This document shows positions 24,243 to 36,060 of a DNA stretch of 64,000 bases, one piece after another. Positions within the stretch are counted from its first letter, which is position 1. Each line of letters opens with the position of its first letter. The translations under genes were made by a program, and so were the position numbers. A model generated the notes under the pieces. The model saw nothing but the letters and a program-made list of their open reading frames with translations. It was not told where the DNA came from and made no database searches. The stretch covers positions 24,024,033-24,088,032 of the forward strand of contig OY997641.1 in assembly GCA_963921795.1 (NCBI GenBank). Reading direction: 5' to 3'. The DNA comes from Nannobrachium achirus. Lineage: Eukaryota; Chordata; Actinopteri; Myctophiformes; Myctophidae.

Positions 24243-24920
24243 AGTTTGAACCTTCCCATTCCTGAATAGCCACTCTGCTCAGCCCACTTTACGTTTTGTC
24301 CTATAACTCTTGACCTGTGGGCGTACAACCGATATTTGGGCCATTCAGAACTTTCTTAAAAGCACACATTTTGATACTTAATATTCTAATTGGCTATGAC
24401 TGGCTATTTGGCAAAGTTTGCAGATTTTAGATTTTTTGAGGGACTGAGTTCCAGGAAAATGGCCTCATTCCTTTGGGCTGGCCCTTGTACTTATATGACA
24501 TTCTGCGCAGGACACAAGAAACATTAGAAGAGTCTTCACCCAAAAAGTAAAGATAATTCTTGCGGCGGTCTGGTCTGCTGGAAAGACACACAAAGGGAAC
24601 ATTCATTTAATGTTGGCAAAGCAGTAAACAATATTTTCTAATCATCTGGCATCTGCTTATATGGCATTGAATGAAGGCAGTGAGAGAGCTCACCAGATGT
24701 GTAACTTCAGAGATGAGGAGGGTTCACTCAGGTCTCACTTCATGGCATGCCCGTGAGAAAGGGAGAAATGTGAAGGTATACAATGTGACACGCACAGACA
24801 TCAATTATGTAAGGAAATGATTGGCAATCAGTGAATAAATCACCCTGATTCAGATAAAGTAAACCAACCTGCGTCTTATAAAAACAAATCCATAGAGATC
24901 CTAGCTATGTGACTTGCATT
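24000..24920. repeat. Left copy of a diverged segmental duplication
   Basis: Blocks at 24027-24075, 24470-24660 and 24660-24880 match, in the same order and orientation, blocks at 27320-27400, 28258-28470, 30085-30192 and 35926-36040. On the minus strand both copies have a gtgtgtcattccag-type acceptor before CAGACCAG and an exon-sized block ending ATCTG before gtgagc or gtaagc. This suggests duplicated exons, perhaps UTR exons of prcd or of an unknown gene. The two copies differ in phase, so I call no protein. A long (CA)n tract (24127-24240) is specific to this copy. Confidence 0.5.
24127..24240. repeat. (CA)n microsatellite with an (ACGC)-rich start
   Basis: Cgcacgcacg-rich at the left, changing to about 45 uninterrupted CA units. 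Confidence 0.95.
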
Positions 24921-25317
24921 GTTTATCCTCCTCTTCATGACCACTCAACAGGCTTTGCAGACATTTCAGAGCAATGCTGTGAGTGTGAGGGCTAGAGAGG
25001 CTTCTGAACGGAACAGAACGACTTAGAATTGATTTGAGATAGTAGTCAATTAAACAATGTCTAATTTTCCAGTGGCATTTGTTCACTTTTTGACATTTGA
25101 GACCATGGAATAAAAACATTTCTTAAACAAGTAGGCCTATTGTAAGAACATGTAATATTGTGAAACAGTGGAGATGTAATTGGGGTACCCTACAGTTTTT
25201 GCCATTTTAAAACATGATGGCCTTTTAAGCAAATAAAGTAAATGATGTGTAAACTCAATGTGCTTCACAAAAATGCAAAATATATACAAATATTGAATCC
25301 CTTTTAAAATACATATA

Positions 25318-26330
25318 TACCAGTAAGACTCCCTAATCGGGAGATAAGCGACCGTAGGTCGCTTATCTCCACAAATAGGGCAAAAATGTGTTTTTCCAAA
25401 ATGTTCCTGATCCATGTTGATGACATGAGTGTAGACATACTGTGTAGTGATTTTCGTGATTTTAGGGCAAAATCTGTAGGAGCAGTGTTCAAAAATGTGT
25501 TTTTAAAAATCGGCCTGAAGGTGGCGCTATATGGGACAGATTCATGTAGATGGGATGAGTGTAGACATACTGTGTAGCGATTTGTGTGATTTTAGGGCAA
25601 AATCTGTAGGAGCAGTGTCCAAAAATGTGTTTTAAAAATCGGCCTGAAGGTGGCGCTAGAAGAGGGCCATGTGAGAAATGAGGGGTGGGGTCTCCGCGTT
25701 GCCTTGGCGGACGAATACGTACCGGCCCCGGCTCTCCCGGATGCTCCTAGCCCGAGTTACGGCATTTTATGTGAGCTGCAGTGGAGGGGGTCCTCCACTG
25801 GGGGCGCCACCACTTTGGCATCCGTTCTGGAGCACCAGGAGTGGGTGGTCCCCAGGAATTCCCCGTGAGCAGCCCCGTTGGGGTGGTCATTTGCTCATTT
25901 TTGCACATGTGGTCATTTTTTACACCTGGGGGTCCCCCAGGGACCTGGGGGTCCCTGGAGCTCCGGGGTCCTTGGAGGTTGTAGTTTGGCAGGTAAGGAG
26001 TGTGTGTGCAAAAGTTGACATGGATGGGGGCAACGGTTGTGGAGATATGAGCAGGGCAAAAGTGTGACGTGTGACGTATGACTCACGGACGGACATTTTT
26101 TTACACCTGGGGGTCCCCCAGGGACCTGGGGGTCCCTGGAGCTCCGGGGGTCCTTGGAGGTTGTAGTTTGGCAGGTAAGGAGTGTGTGTGCAAAATTTGG
26201 CATGGATGGGGGCAACGGTTGTGGAGATATGAGCAGGGCAAAAGTGTGACGTGTGACGTGTGACTGACTCACTGACGGACAGCCAGTGGAGGTTTTGGTA
26301 GTAAATGCGACCTACGGTCGCAATTTTAAA
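25318..26330 (+). repeat. Interspersed repeat of unknown class, hairpin-ended
   Basis: It begins with a perfect 14-bp hairpin, ggagataagcgacc around gta (25340-25370), and ends with tgcgacctacggtcgca (26306-26322). Inside are about two repeats of a unit ending aggtggcgcta (25380-25680) and two near-identical units of about 180 bp starting tacacctgggggtcccccag (25921 and 26102). A shorter relative in the opposite orientation is at 51698-52052, and a diverged relative spans 42780-43930. No protein frame. Confidence 0.65.
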
Positions 26331-27310
26331 TGTAGTAATCCCTCCATGCATACATAATACAACATTTATGACCACCAACTCAAACATACACCCACAAGAA
26401 GATATATCAACCAATAACAACCAATTTCTAGTTTTCTACTGGTAAGGTTCTGCTGTAAGGTCATCTTTCAGCTTTAGCACAATCTGGTGTAGCTAACCTT
26501 ATATCATCTGAGGACATATTTTCTAGATACACTCTGTTGAAAGAACCATACTCTAAATAGCACCCTTATGTTGACAGTAAAGCCGCTGTTGGCAACTTTT
26601 GAGAAACAAGCAAAAACCAGATTACTCTGGGTCTGCAGGCGACGCAGAGACGGGACTGATGCGGATGAACTTGAGTACTACATCACTAAATAACACACAA
26701 GTAACACATTTATTCACCGCCTGATCTTAATACGATTACATTTTGTGCAATGCTGTGCAGTCTCACTTTCAACCCTACAGATATTTTTAGCAGATCCATT
26801 TTGAAATGTGTCCTTTACTTTTATGTTGTAATATTGTGAGCCTATGACTGAATGGTGATCTGGTTTTATTTAAGGCTTTGACCATTACATGGTGGTCATT
26901 TTTCTCTTGATGGGTTTCCCACACCCCTGAATTTGAGGTAAGATCAAAGCGGTCAATATGGTCTATTTTGTACAGTATATAGACTCTATAACATGAATGG
27001 ACACAGAACACTCTCATCCTTTTATTTATTTATTCAGGCATGGAAGGTGAAAGGAGCAAGGACTTGGGAGCAAGACTTTTTTTGTACACAAAAATGGTGT
27101 CACTACTACACTTCTAAAGGTACAGTAAAAGTTGATGCTGGACAGAAAAGAAGCCAGCAGCACCTGCCAGGTTTTGTGTTGAATCTGGGAAGAAGATAGT
27201 CTCTCAAGTCTTTCAATGTTAGGCAGAAGCATTTGAAAATTGTGGGAGCCAATTAAGACGCCTCTCTCTCACTGTCTCTCTCTGTCTCTCTCACTTTCTT
27301 TCTCTCTCTC
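26331..27310. other. Gene-free spacer
   Basis: I see no exon, RNA gene or recognisable element here beyond low-complexity AT-rich sequence. Confidence 0.5.
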
Positions 27311-27536
27311 TCTACAAAGGAGGCTACTTTAAAGGGCCAACATTAAGCTGTTAACTCATCAGACATTTTGACTGCTTTCTGACTGTTATTTATTGAGGAC
27401 AAACACAATGGCTAACAATGCAAGCCAATTAATTAACTGCACATGAACAATTAATCGTTAATCACTTTCAACCTGTCGTCCCTATTTTCAGCATGTCAAT
27501 ACAGGCAAATATTTTCGATGTTTTCATGAATAAGGA

Positions 27537-27604
27537 AAATAGTCCATCTACAAGCTTGAAACGTGATGTGATGCAATACACTGTAAGCATGTAGTTTTGC
27601 TATT
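27537..27604. repeat. Palindromic hairpin repeat (diverged)
   Basis: Arms aaatagtccatctacaagct and gtaagcatgtagttttgcta; the loop acgtgatgtgatgcaata has lost most CpG. Confidence 0.55.
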
Positions 27605-28883
27605 GTTTGTGTATATATATATATATATAGGTCTTAAGACGCAATTGCATGACAACCGATATTACTTTCTCTTAATCTTTTGTGCATTCCGGTAAAGGAC
27701 AAAATGCTAAATAACCTATCAGGAGCCTTGGCACACATCACATAATATCTTAATTTCCCCATTGTAAACTCAAAACATAATAGACAGTCATACACATTCA
27801 ATCATTGCATGTACAGTACATACAGCAGTTTGCCGTTAGTCCCTACTCCCTACATATGGGACAAGCAAGACTGGGAATAAAAAAGACAAGAAAAGCCACT
27901 ACATTATGTGCGATAAAAGAAACAATCAAGCATACCCAATACGATTTGAAGCTTTTCTTTTTTTGAAAACATCCATCAGATATGAATCATTACACAGCCT
28001 TGAAAAATAAACTACAGATTATAATGAACCAAAATGATTGATTGTTAGGCACAAATCAAATGTCTTTAAACCTTGATATACAGTATATTAAGCCCTTAAG
28101 GGATTTCTAAGATTAACAACTACATACTGTATAAAAGTAATGCCTTTTACATTAAGCAGTGCTGGAAAGTGTTTCAGGGGTCCATCTTTGTATCTAATAT
28201 GCCATGCTCTTTTGCTGTGACTACGACTGGACAAATAAGGAAAGCTGTGATTAAAAGGGGGCCTTATTCCTTTGGACTGGCTCCCTACTCTGTACATAGG
28301 GCATTAGTTCTCAAAGTCTTCCCCAGAGTCTGTGGTTGGAACCAAGGATGCTTGCAGGGGACTGGTCTGCTGGAATGACACACAAAGAGAAAACAATCAT
28401 GAGGTAAGAGGGATTCATTTAAAGTTGGCAAAGCAATAAACCACATTTTCTTAATCATCTGGCATCTGTTGCATTTCTCAATTCTCTTGAAAGAATTTCC
28501 TGTAATTCTAACCTCATTCCCAAAGCAGTAAGTGTAATCCCCAAAATAGTTAAATCGTAAAAATAAAAATAGTAAAATGATAACCACATGCGTTAAAATA
28601 CACTAAGCCTGGCAATCGCTACAGCAATGTCACAAAATTTATAACACCTACTGATCATTGTGTAAACACTCAAATACAGTCAAGTTCTATTTGACTCATT
28701 GGGCCTCCATTCTGAACTCCCTGCCTTTGTGTGCCCTTCTCTCCTTCCCCACCACTATGCACTCGGACATCTCTTGCACAACCCTGATTGACACGTGCCC
28801 AGAAGGAGCAAGTGCCTTTTCCGGCAGCGGCATCAGCCGCGGGGTAACGGTTTTCCATTCTGATATATCCCCATTGCGTCACA

Positions 28884-29028
28884 CCAGGTTAGCATTCACC
28901 AGCGTCGGCAGGTTAGCATTTCACCAGGTTAGCATTCACAAGCGTCGGCAGGTTAGCATTTCACCAGGTTAGCATTCACCAGTGTCGACAGGTTAGCATT
29001 TCACCAGATTAGCATTCACCAGCGTTAG
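28884..29028. repeat. Minisatellite, unit about 45 bp
   Basis: About three units of accaggttagcattcaccag plus gcgtcggcaggttagcattt in direct order. Confidence 0.8.
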
Positions 29029-29032
29029 TTTT

Positions 29033-29075
29033 AACTGAGGTTAGGGTTAGGGTTGTTTAAGGTTAGGTTTAGGTG
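29033..29075. repeat. TTAGGG-like block
   Basis: Ggttagggttagggttg followed by degenerate ggttaggtttagg. It belongs to a dispersed family (see 29555, 37455, 43970, 46365). Confidence 0.7.
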
Positions 29076-29117
29076 GTCAGAATGGCAGTATGTCGGACTC
29101 GGAGTGCTGATATGTAA

Positions 29118-29530
29118 CCCAGCCGCGGAACTGCTGAAGCAGGCACCGCCGCACGGCCCGGCATTTGGACCGGCAGTCGCACTGCACCACCGGCAATAGG
29201 ACCGGCGGCCGCCGCATGGACCGGCAGCCGCTGCATGGACCGGCAGTCGCGGCAGTAGGACCGGCAGCGTCGGTAACTGCCGTAGCAGCCACCACCGCAC
29301 AGACTGGCAGTGGAAAGTTTACCACGACGTTGGTAACTGCCGAGGCAGGCACCGCCGCACGTACCGGCAGTCGCGCTGCACCGCTGGCAATAGGACCGGC
29401 GGCCGCCGCACGGACTGGCAGTTGGACCGGCAGTCGCGCTACGTAGCCGACAGTAGGACCGGCATTGCTGGTAACTGCCTCTGCAGCCACCACTGCACGG
29501 AACGGCAGTGGAAAGTTTACCACAACGTAG
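29118..29530. repeat. GC-rich higher-order minisatellite
   Basis: The short motif accggcagtcgc or ggaccggcagccgc is arranged in two larger units of about 200 bp, each ending tggaaagtttaccac. It is strikingly GC- and CpG-rich against its AT-rich flanks. Long open frames here are composition artefacts. Confidence 0.8.
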
Positions 29531-29554
29531 GCGTGCGGCGTCCCATTAGCCTAC

Positions 29555-29705
29555 TCCAATGGTGGTTAGGGTTAAGGTTAGGTTTAGGCATAGTTTTATT
29601 GAGGTTAGGGTTAGGGTTAGGTTAAGGTATCAGGCTTAGGCATAGTTTTACTGAGGTTAGGGTTAGAGTTAAGGTTAGGCTTATTGTTAAGTTTAGGGTT
29701 AGGTA
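29555..29705. repeat. TTAGGG-like block with ttaggcatagttttactgag signature
   Basis: Three rounds of ggttagggttagg separated by aggcatagttttattgag or the closely related actgag form. Confidence 0.75.
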
Positions 29706-30524
29706 CCAATCTGGCAGTTGCCGCGACAGCGCCACGGCTTCTCCTGCTGCCAGAGAATGCACTCGCTCTCACATCTTGCTCCTTTTTATGTAGAAACTAT
29801 GTACTGGAACCCTGACAGCAAGTGTTCTCCTTTTCTTCAACTGTGTTCCAACACGTTGGCCTTATCTTTTGCACAAACACAATGCTCAATGTACATAGTA
29901 TTTAGCATGCAATGATTTGCACAATGAACAACGGTGTCAATGGGAATGGGAAATGTACATTGTTTTGACTGTAAATGTCAAAAAAGATGGAAAAAAAGAA
30001 TTGCATCTACACCATGACAACTGCATTTAGTGATTAGCATTCTGAGTGAACACAGTAAAGAACTGACATAGTGTGGAAAAACTGTAATATGGCATTAAAT
30101 GAAGCCAGTGAAACAGCTTACCAGATGCGCATCCTCAGAAGGAGGATGATGAGAGCTCCCTCAGGTCTCACTTTGTGCCTGTGAGAAAGGAACAAGCAAG
30201 TAATTTACAAGCTCGTTGCTACACGGACCCTTTGACGGTAAGCCTGTCACGTCACTTCCTGTTTTGCGTCTTGCAATCGGAGCTGCTGCGGAGCTGCTCT
30301 GTTGCTAAACGCTAAACGCCTATCTTGTTGTGCTGTTGTGACCTAGGCACACATTATCACTGCTAACTACTAAACTAAACTATCCCTGTACCCTGTGGCG
30401 ACCTATCGCTATCTGGGCTCGACTACCTAGCTTGACGTTCTGCTGTTCAGAGGTCCATACTGTCGGCTAGGCAACTTAGCCTAGCTTTTAGCCTTAGCCT
30501 AGCAGCTAACCTGTCTGCCGGGCG

Positions 30525-31490
30525 ATGGCTTTTCACCCCTACCCCCCCGGCCCCCGGTTCCAGTATCGCTCGGGGCATCGCTCCTGCTCTGTATGTCTCA
30601 TGTACAGTTACAACCCCGACTCCTTTGTTGACTCGGATGTTTGTGACCGGTGCACTGTGCTTGCAGCGCTGGAAGCGAGGCTCTTTGAGTTGGAAGCTAG
30701 CATAGCTAGCGGTGCTTTTAGCCCGCAATATGCTAACGGGCGGCCGGGAACGGGGGGTCACTTTCGGTCACCGACGGCGGCCGGCCGTGGCTCCCATAAA
30801 CAACCCATGAACGGCTGGGTGGATGTTACTGGTGGAAAGCGTAAACGAAAACAAAAGCACGCGGGACACCAACCACCTCACGTTTCAAACAGATTTTCCC
30901 CACTCACTGATACACCCATTGAGCATGTCAGTGAGAACATATCTCCACCTCCGATCAATGACAAAGCCTCTAAGCAGGCTAAACCTGTCATTAAGAATAC
31001 AACTCTGGTTATTGGTAGTTCTATAATGAGAAACGTGAAACTAGTGACACCAGGGACCATAGTTAAATGCATCCCCGGGGCCAGAGCGGGCGACATTGAA
31101 TCAAACCTAAAAATAATTGCTAAAGGTAAAACATTTAAACGCTATGATAAGATTATAATCCACTGCGGTGGAAATGACACACGACGCAAAAGATCGGAGA
31201 TCACTAAGATAAATGTTGAGTCAGTGTGCACATATGCAAAGACAATGTCGGACTCCGTAATTTTCTCTGGTCCCCTGCCAGATATGACTAATGATGAAAT
31301 GTACAGTCGTATGGCTTCATTCAACCGCTGGTTGTCAGGTTGGTGCCCAGATAATAACGTGGGCTTTATTGATCAGTGGCAAACCTTCCAGGGGAAATCT
31401 GGTCTGATGGGGAGAGACGGCATACATCCAACTTGGGATGGTGCGCAGACTATCTCCAAAAACATGGATGACTTTATCAAGAATCTATGA
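30525..31490 (+). CDS. L2 LINE ORF1 protein with SGNH esterase-like domain
   Basis: A 321-residue protein. Residues 20-60 carry Cys pairs (CSVC, CDRC) in a short zinc-finger-like arrangement, followed by a basic Gly/Pro-rich linker. From about residue 155 there is an SGNH-hydrolase-like domain: VIGSSIMRN (block I, catalytic Ser), HCGGNDTR near residue 215 (block III, Asn) and [11 protein letters not shown] near 298 (catalytic Asp and His). Esterase-bearing ORF1 proteins are known from L2/CR1 elements, where they are thought to help bind nucleic acid or lipid. The ATG at 30525 sits in a good context (gcgatgg). The stop is TGA at 31488-31490, and the frame stays open past it into ORF2. Confidence 0.88.
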   Translation: MAFHPYPPGPRFQYRSGHRSCSVCLMYSYNPDSFVDSDVCDRCTVLAALEARLFELEASIASGAFSPQYANGRPGTGGHFRSPTAAGRGSHKQPMNGWVDVTGGKRKRKQKHAGHQPPHVSNRFSPLTDTPIEHVSENISPPPINDKASKQAKPVIKNTTLVIGSSIMRNVKLVTPGTIVKCIPGARAGDIESNLKIIAKGKTFKRYDKIIIHCGGNDTRRKRSEITKINVESVCTYAKTMSDSVIFSGPLPDMTNDEMYSRMASFNRWLSGWCPDNNVGFIDQWQTFQGKSGLMGRDGIHPTWDGAQTISKNMDDFIKNL

Positions 31491-31670
31491 CCAACCAGAG
31501 TTGGGACCAGAAAGCAGAGTTGCAGTCTTACACACTTCTCTGTGCTTCCACCAGAGCAGCCACCTACCCAAATTAAAACAATTATAACTGTTCGACCAGT
31601 TAGGCGTAATATACCAGCTGGACAAGGATCTGTGCAAACAAACCTAGTACAGATCAAAACCAACGCAGTA

Positions 31671-34568
31671 ATGCCAGTAAATATAAATATTAAGTGTGGG
31701 CTCCTGAACATTAGATCTTTAAGCAAAAAAGGTGTAACAGTAAATGAAATAATATCGGACAATCACCTTGATGTTTGCTGTCTTACAGAGACATGGCTGA
31801 GTGGGCTCGACTATGTCAGTCTCAATACAGCCACCCCGCCAAGTCACACTAATACACATATTCCTCGTGACACAGGACGGACAGGAGGTGGAGTTGCAGC
31901 CATCTTCAGCTCCAGTTTGGCTATTAGTCCAGGAGCCAAACCTACTTACAAGTCATTTGAAAGCCTAGTTCTTAATCTTTCACATCCAAGCTGGAAATCA
32001 TCACAGCCACTATTATTTGTCACAGTGTACCGCCCACCTGGCGCCTACACTCTATTTCTATCTGAATTCTCAGAATTCCTGTCAAGTCTGGTCCTCGCCT
32101 CTAATAAGATTATTGTAAATGGGGATCTGAACGTACACATTGATGTAGAAACTGATAGCCTTGGTAAGGCATTCAGTTCATTAATCGACTCTATCGGTTT
32201 CTCCCAGTGTGTAGATAAACCTACACACATTGCCAACCATACCCTTGACCTTGTTTTGGTGTATGGCATTGAAATCGAACATCTCATGGTCTTCCCACAT
32301 GATAAGGAACTCTCCGATCACTATTTGATCACTTTTGAGTTCACACTATTGGACTACCCACCATTGGACACACATGTCCTTGGTAGAAGTCTATCCGATA
32401 AAGCTATAAATAAATTCAAGGAAAAATTGCCATTAGCCATTAGTCCAATATGCTCCAACCAAGTTGAAGATATGTATACTTATAGTCCCTCTCAGACTGA
32501 TCACCTTGTTGACAGTGTCACAAGCTCGCTTCTTACGACACTTGATTCTGTTGCTCCTCTTAAAAAGAAGGTAATAAAGCAACAGAGGTTAGCCCCTTGG
32601 TATAACAATGAAACCAGAAGCCTTAAGCGAGCATCGCGCAAACTGGAAAAAATATGGCGTTCAGCCAAACGGGACGAATCCTGTATAGCATGGCAGAATA
32701 GCCTTAAGCTATATAGAAGGGCCCTTTGCAATGCCCGAACTGCCTACTATTCATCCCTAATAGAGGAAAATAAAAACAATCCCAAGTTCCTTTTTGACAC
32801 CATAGCCGGGCTGACAAAAGGCCGTGACTCTGTGAAACAGCGTATTCCGCTAACTCTCAGTAGTAATGACTTCATGGGATTTTTTAATGATAAAATCAAG
32901 AAAATCAGAGATCAAATCGATGATCTACTGCTTTTGTCTCCTACTGGTCCACATGTGGCCTCGGGAGTGGCTTTGCAGCCTAGTGTGTACTTGGACAGTC
33001 TCTCCCAAATCGAGCTCTCTGAATTCACCTCGATTATCACTTCCTCCAAGTCAACGACCTGTCTCCTCGATCCAGTCCCCACTAGATTACTTAAGGAGGT
33101 CCTGACCCAGATCGGTCCTTCCTTACTCAATATGATAAATATCTCTCTTGTGACAGGCTATGTGCCACAGTCCTTTAAGGTAGCAGTAATCAAACCTCTT
33201 CTCAAAAAGCCTACTCTCGATCCATGTCTTTTAGCTAACTATAGACCTATATCGAATCTCCCGTTCCTCTCTAAGGTCCTTGAGAAGGCAGTTGCCAAGC
33301 AGTTGTGTGACTTTTTACAACACAACAATTTATTTGAGACTTTCCAGTCAGGTTTCAGAGCACACCATAGCACTGAGACAGCACTTGTGAAAGTAACAAA
33401 TGATATCCTGATCGCGCTGGATAACGGACTCCTCTCCGTGTTAGTTTTGCTGGATCTTAGTGCCGCTTTTGACACTATCGACCACCATATTCTGTTACAA
33501 CGACTAGAGCACCTGGTTGGTATTAGGGGTACCGCACTGGGATGGTTCGAGTCCTATCTGTCGGACAGATCTCAGTTTGTAAACGTTAATGATACATCCT
33601 CATTACGTGAAAAGGTCAGATACGGAGTCCCACAAGGCTCTGTGCTTGGACCAATACTATTCACCCTATATATGCTTCCTCTGGGTGAAATCATTAGAAA
33701 ACATTCTATACACTTCCATTGCTATGCAGATGACACTCAATTATATCTGTCAATGAAGCCAGATGAAACGGATCAACTGGCTAATCTGCAAGCATGTCTC
33801 AAAGACATAAAGAGTTGGATGACCAGTAACTACCTACTCCTCAACTCTGACAAAACAGAAGTTATCGTCCTGGGCCCTAAGCACCTAAGGGACAAACTGG
33901 CAGATAGGAACTTTGCTCTGGATGGCATTACCGTGGCCTCTAAGGCCGCTGTGAAGAATCTGGGGGTTACGTTTGATCAAGATATGTCTTTTCATTCTCA
34001 CATCAAGCAAACCTCAAAGATTGCCTTCTTCCATCTGCGTAACATTGCTAAAGTGAGGCGCATCCTGTCTCAAAGTGATGCAGAAAAACTAGTCCATGCA
34101 TTTGTTACCTCTAGGCTGGACTACTGCAACTCAGTACTATCAGGCTGCCCAAGTAAGTCTCTGAACAGCCTACAGCTAGTCCAGAATGCTGCCGCTCGTG
34201 TATTGACAGGAGCCAGAAGAAGTGATCATATCACTCCTTCCCTGGCATCTCTACACTGGCTCCCGGTTAAATACAGAATTGAATTTAAAATTCTCCTCCT
34301 CACATACAAAGCATATCACGGTCTGGCACCGCAGTACCTCGAAGAGCTCATTGAGCCTCGCAGTACTGCTAGACCGGTGCGTCCACAATATGAAAACATG
34401 CTTGTCATTCCCAAAAAAATACCTAAGGCCAGAACAGGAGCCAGAGCTTTTAAGTATCAGGCACCTCAGTTGTGGAACCTCCTCCCAGTCTCTGTCCGTG
34501 TGGCAGACACACTTTGTGTTTTTAAGACTAGATTAAAAACGTTTCTCTATGATAAAGCCTATAATTAG
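31671..34568 (+). CDS. L2 LINE ORF2: endonuclease and reverse transcriptase
   Basis: From the first in-frame ATG at 31671 it codes for 965 residues, though the frame is open back to the ORF1 stop. An APE-type endonuclease starts at once ([47 protein letters not shown]). The reverse transcriptase follows ([40 protein letters not shown], and the catalytic [13 protein letters not shown] at about residue 685). The C-terminal part, with [14 protein letters not shown] and [13 protein letters not shown], is typical of fish L2 copies. No broken frames. It nicks target DNA and copies its own RNA in place. Confidence 0.92.
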   Translation: MPVNINIKCGLLNIRSLSKKGVTVNEIISDNHLDVCCLTETWLSGLDYVSLNTATPPSHTNTHIPRDTGRTGGGVAAIFSSSLAISPGAKPTYKSFESLVLNLSHPSWKSSQPLLFVTVYRPPGAYTLFLSEFSEFLSSLVLASNKIIVNGDLNVHIDVETDSLGKAFSSLIDSIGFSQCVDKPTHIANHTLDLVLVYGIEIEHLMVFPHDKELSDHYLITFEFTLLDYPPLDTHVLGRSLSDKAINKFKEKLPLAISPICSNQVEDMYTYSPSQTDHLVDSVTSSLLTTLDSVAPLKKKVIKQQRLAPWYNNETRSLKRASRKLEKIWRSAKRDESCIAWQNSLKLYRRALCNARTAYYSSLIEENKNNPKFLFDTIAGLTKGRDSVKQRIPLTLSSNDFMGFFNDKIKKIRDQIDDLLLLSPTGPHVASGVALQPSVYLDSLSQIELSEFTSIITSSKSTTCLLDPVPTRLLKEVLTQIGPSLLNMINISLVTGYVPQSFKVAVIKPLLKKPTLDPCLLANYRPISNLPFLSKVLEKAVAKQLCDFLQHNNLFETFQSGFRAHHSTETALVKVTNDILIALDNGLLSVLVLLDLSAAFDTIDHHILLQRLEHLVGIRGTALGWFESYLSDRSQFVNVNDTSSLREKVRYGVPQGSVLGPILFTLYMLPLGEIIRKHSIHFHCYADDTQLYLSMKPDETDQLANLQACLKDIKSWMTSNYLLLNSDKTEVIVLGPKHLRDKLADRNFALDGITVASKAAVKNLGVTFDQDMSFHSHIKQTSKIAFFHLRNIAKVRRILSQSDAEKLVHAFVTSRLDYCNSVLSGCPSKSLNSLQLVQNAAARVLTGARRSDHITPSLASLHWLPVKYRIEFKILLLTYKAYHGLAPQYLEELIEPRSTARPVRPQYENMLVIPKKIPKARTGARAFKYQAPQLWNLLPVSVRVADTLCVFKTRLKTFLYDKAYN

Positions 34569-34570
34569 GT

Positions 34571-34920
34571 TCGTTCGTTCGTTCGTTCGTCGCTTGTTCG
34601 TTCGCTGCTTCGTTCGTTCGTTCGTTGCTTTGTGTCGATCAATTCGGAGGACTCGCTCCTCCGCGGCTGGGGCGTCGCAGGCTCTCCGGAGCCTTCGTCC
34701 CCTTAAATACAGACCGTTGCTTCGTTCGTTCGTTCGTTGCTTCGTTCGTTCGTTCGTTCGTTCGTTGCTTCGCTTGTTCGTTGCTTCGTTCGTTCGCTGC
34801 TTCGTTCGTTCGTTCGTTCGTTGCTTCGTTCGTTCGTTCATTCGTTGCTTCGCTCGTGCTTCGTTCGCTTGTTCGTTTGTTGCTTCGCTCGTTGCTTCGT
34901 TTGTTCGTTCGTTCGTTGCT
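34571..34920. repeat. (TTCG)n-rich tract in the LINE 3' UTR
   Basis: Many gttcgttcgttcg runs broken by gcttcg, with an unrelated insert at 34636-34725. The long open frames over it (FVRSFV repeats) are artefacts of a 4-bp repeat. Confidence 0.9.
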
Positions 34921-35925
34921 GACTAAATTACCTCCCTCAGGCTGTCCGGGTGCATGTTGGGACCAGTGGCCGGGCTGACAAAAGGCCGTGGCTCTGTGAG
35001 ACAGCGTACAGTCACTCCTAATCCCAACCTACAAAGTCACTGGGTTGGGCTGAATAATGGGTCAGAGGGGAGGGGGAACCCTCCTCCCTCTCTTCCCCCT
35101 TTTGGTTGTGTGGGTTTGTGTCACATCATTGCAATTGTAACTAGCACTGTGCCTGCCATTATAAGGCCTGCCACTAATTCGAACTCCGGGGATCATCCCC
35201 GGAGTTTCTTTTCTGTCTCCCACTCCACAGTTCCAGTTCCTGGAAACTCGACAACCTAAATACCTAAAACTCGACAACTCAGCTGCTGGGATTGCTACTA
35301 AAACCCGACTACTCAGCTGCAGACCAAGAGTGTGACCCCGGACCAGGCCTCCATGAAGCACACCTGTGGACCTGCCTGGATCTCTCTGTGTCTATCTCCT
35401 GTTCTCTCTTTGTTCCTTACTGTCCCCCCGACTCGGTCGAGGCAGCACGGCTGTCCACCCCAGAGTCAGGATCTGCCTGACGTTTCCTCCTCCTTAAGAG
35501 GGGGTTTTTCGTTACCATTGTAGCAAATTGCTTGCTCAGGGTGGGGGCCTCGGGCCTGTGAGGTATCCACTCGAGTCCTCTCGGGGGGGTACCTCACAGG
35601 TACAGGTTCTGCTCGGGTTCTCTCTCTCCTCCCCCCACCCCCCCTACCCTTACCTCCCCCTCCCCTCCCCTTCCCCTCCCCCTACACACGCGTGCGCATG
35701 CAGCGCCTGTGTGTGTGTGTGTGCGTTCGTTCGTTCGTTCTTATACATACGCATGCGGGACCTGTGTATGTGTGTGCGTGTGCCCCTTGTTGTCTTTCCC
35801 TTGTCTCTCCCTTGTTTCTCCCTCTCTCCTCTCTCTCTCATGGCTCTTTAGCCTTTGTAAAGTGTCTTGAGATAACTTGTTATGATTTGACACTTTAATA
35901 AAATTGAATTGAATTGAATTGAATT

Positions 35926-36060
35926 GAAAGGAAGAAATGGGAGCGTATAAAATCTGACACGCATAGACATCAATCAAGGAAATAATCTGAGAATAAATCA
36001 CCCTGATTCAGCTATAAATAAACCATTCTGTGTCTGACAAAAATGTATCCAAAACATAGG
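35926..36060. repeat. Right copy of the segmental duplication, resumed after the LINE
   Basis: Gaagaaatgggagcg through gacacgcatagacatcaat and aataaatcaccctgattcag matches 24755-24880. Confidence 0.6.

Larger units (their letters stand above)
27311..30192. repeat. Right copy of the segmental duplication, left part
   Basis: Matches 24.0-24.75 kb in order. An extra piece of about 1.6 kb (roughly 28470-30080) with two minisatellites interrupts the match between ggcatctg and atatggcatt. The copy is interrupted again at 30193 by an L2 LINE and resumes at 35926. Confidence 0.5.
30193..35925 (+). mobile_element. Intact L2-type LINE, 5.7 kb, with 8-bp TSD
   Basis: A full-length non-LTR retrotransposon: a GC-rich 5' region, ORF1 with an esterase domain, ORF2 with endonuclease and reverse transcriptase, and a long 3' UTR ending AATAAA (near 35897) plus a (GAATT)n tail. 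It is flanked by gaaaggaa (30185-30192 and 35926-35933). The empty site can be read from the paralogous segment at 24.75 kb. The domain set and the ORF1 esterase place it near the L2/CR1 group. The open frames and near-perfect TSD imply a recent insertion. Confidence 0.9.

Noticed and set aside
24559-24760. Protein from the duplicated splice-flanked blocks
   Set aside because: One copy has a frame across both blocks, but the other has a stop and a length difference that changes phase, so no coding call is safe.
29031-29523. Ala/Pro/Val-rich frames of about 90-150 residues
   Set aside because: They lie in the GC-rich minisatellite, open in several frames, with no splice signals or family resemblance.
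28884-29530. Possible CRISPR-like direct repeats
   Set aside because: The repeats are adjoining minisatellite units with no unique spacers, in a vertebrate genome.
34549-34978. Several long frames reading FVRSFV repeats
   Set aside because: They follow the 4-bp repeat gttc in several frames on both strands; repeat artefacts, not proteins.
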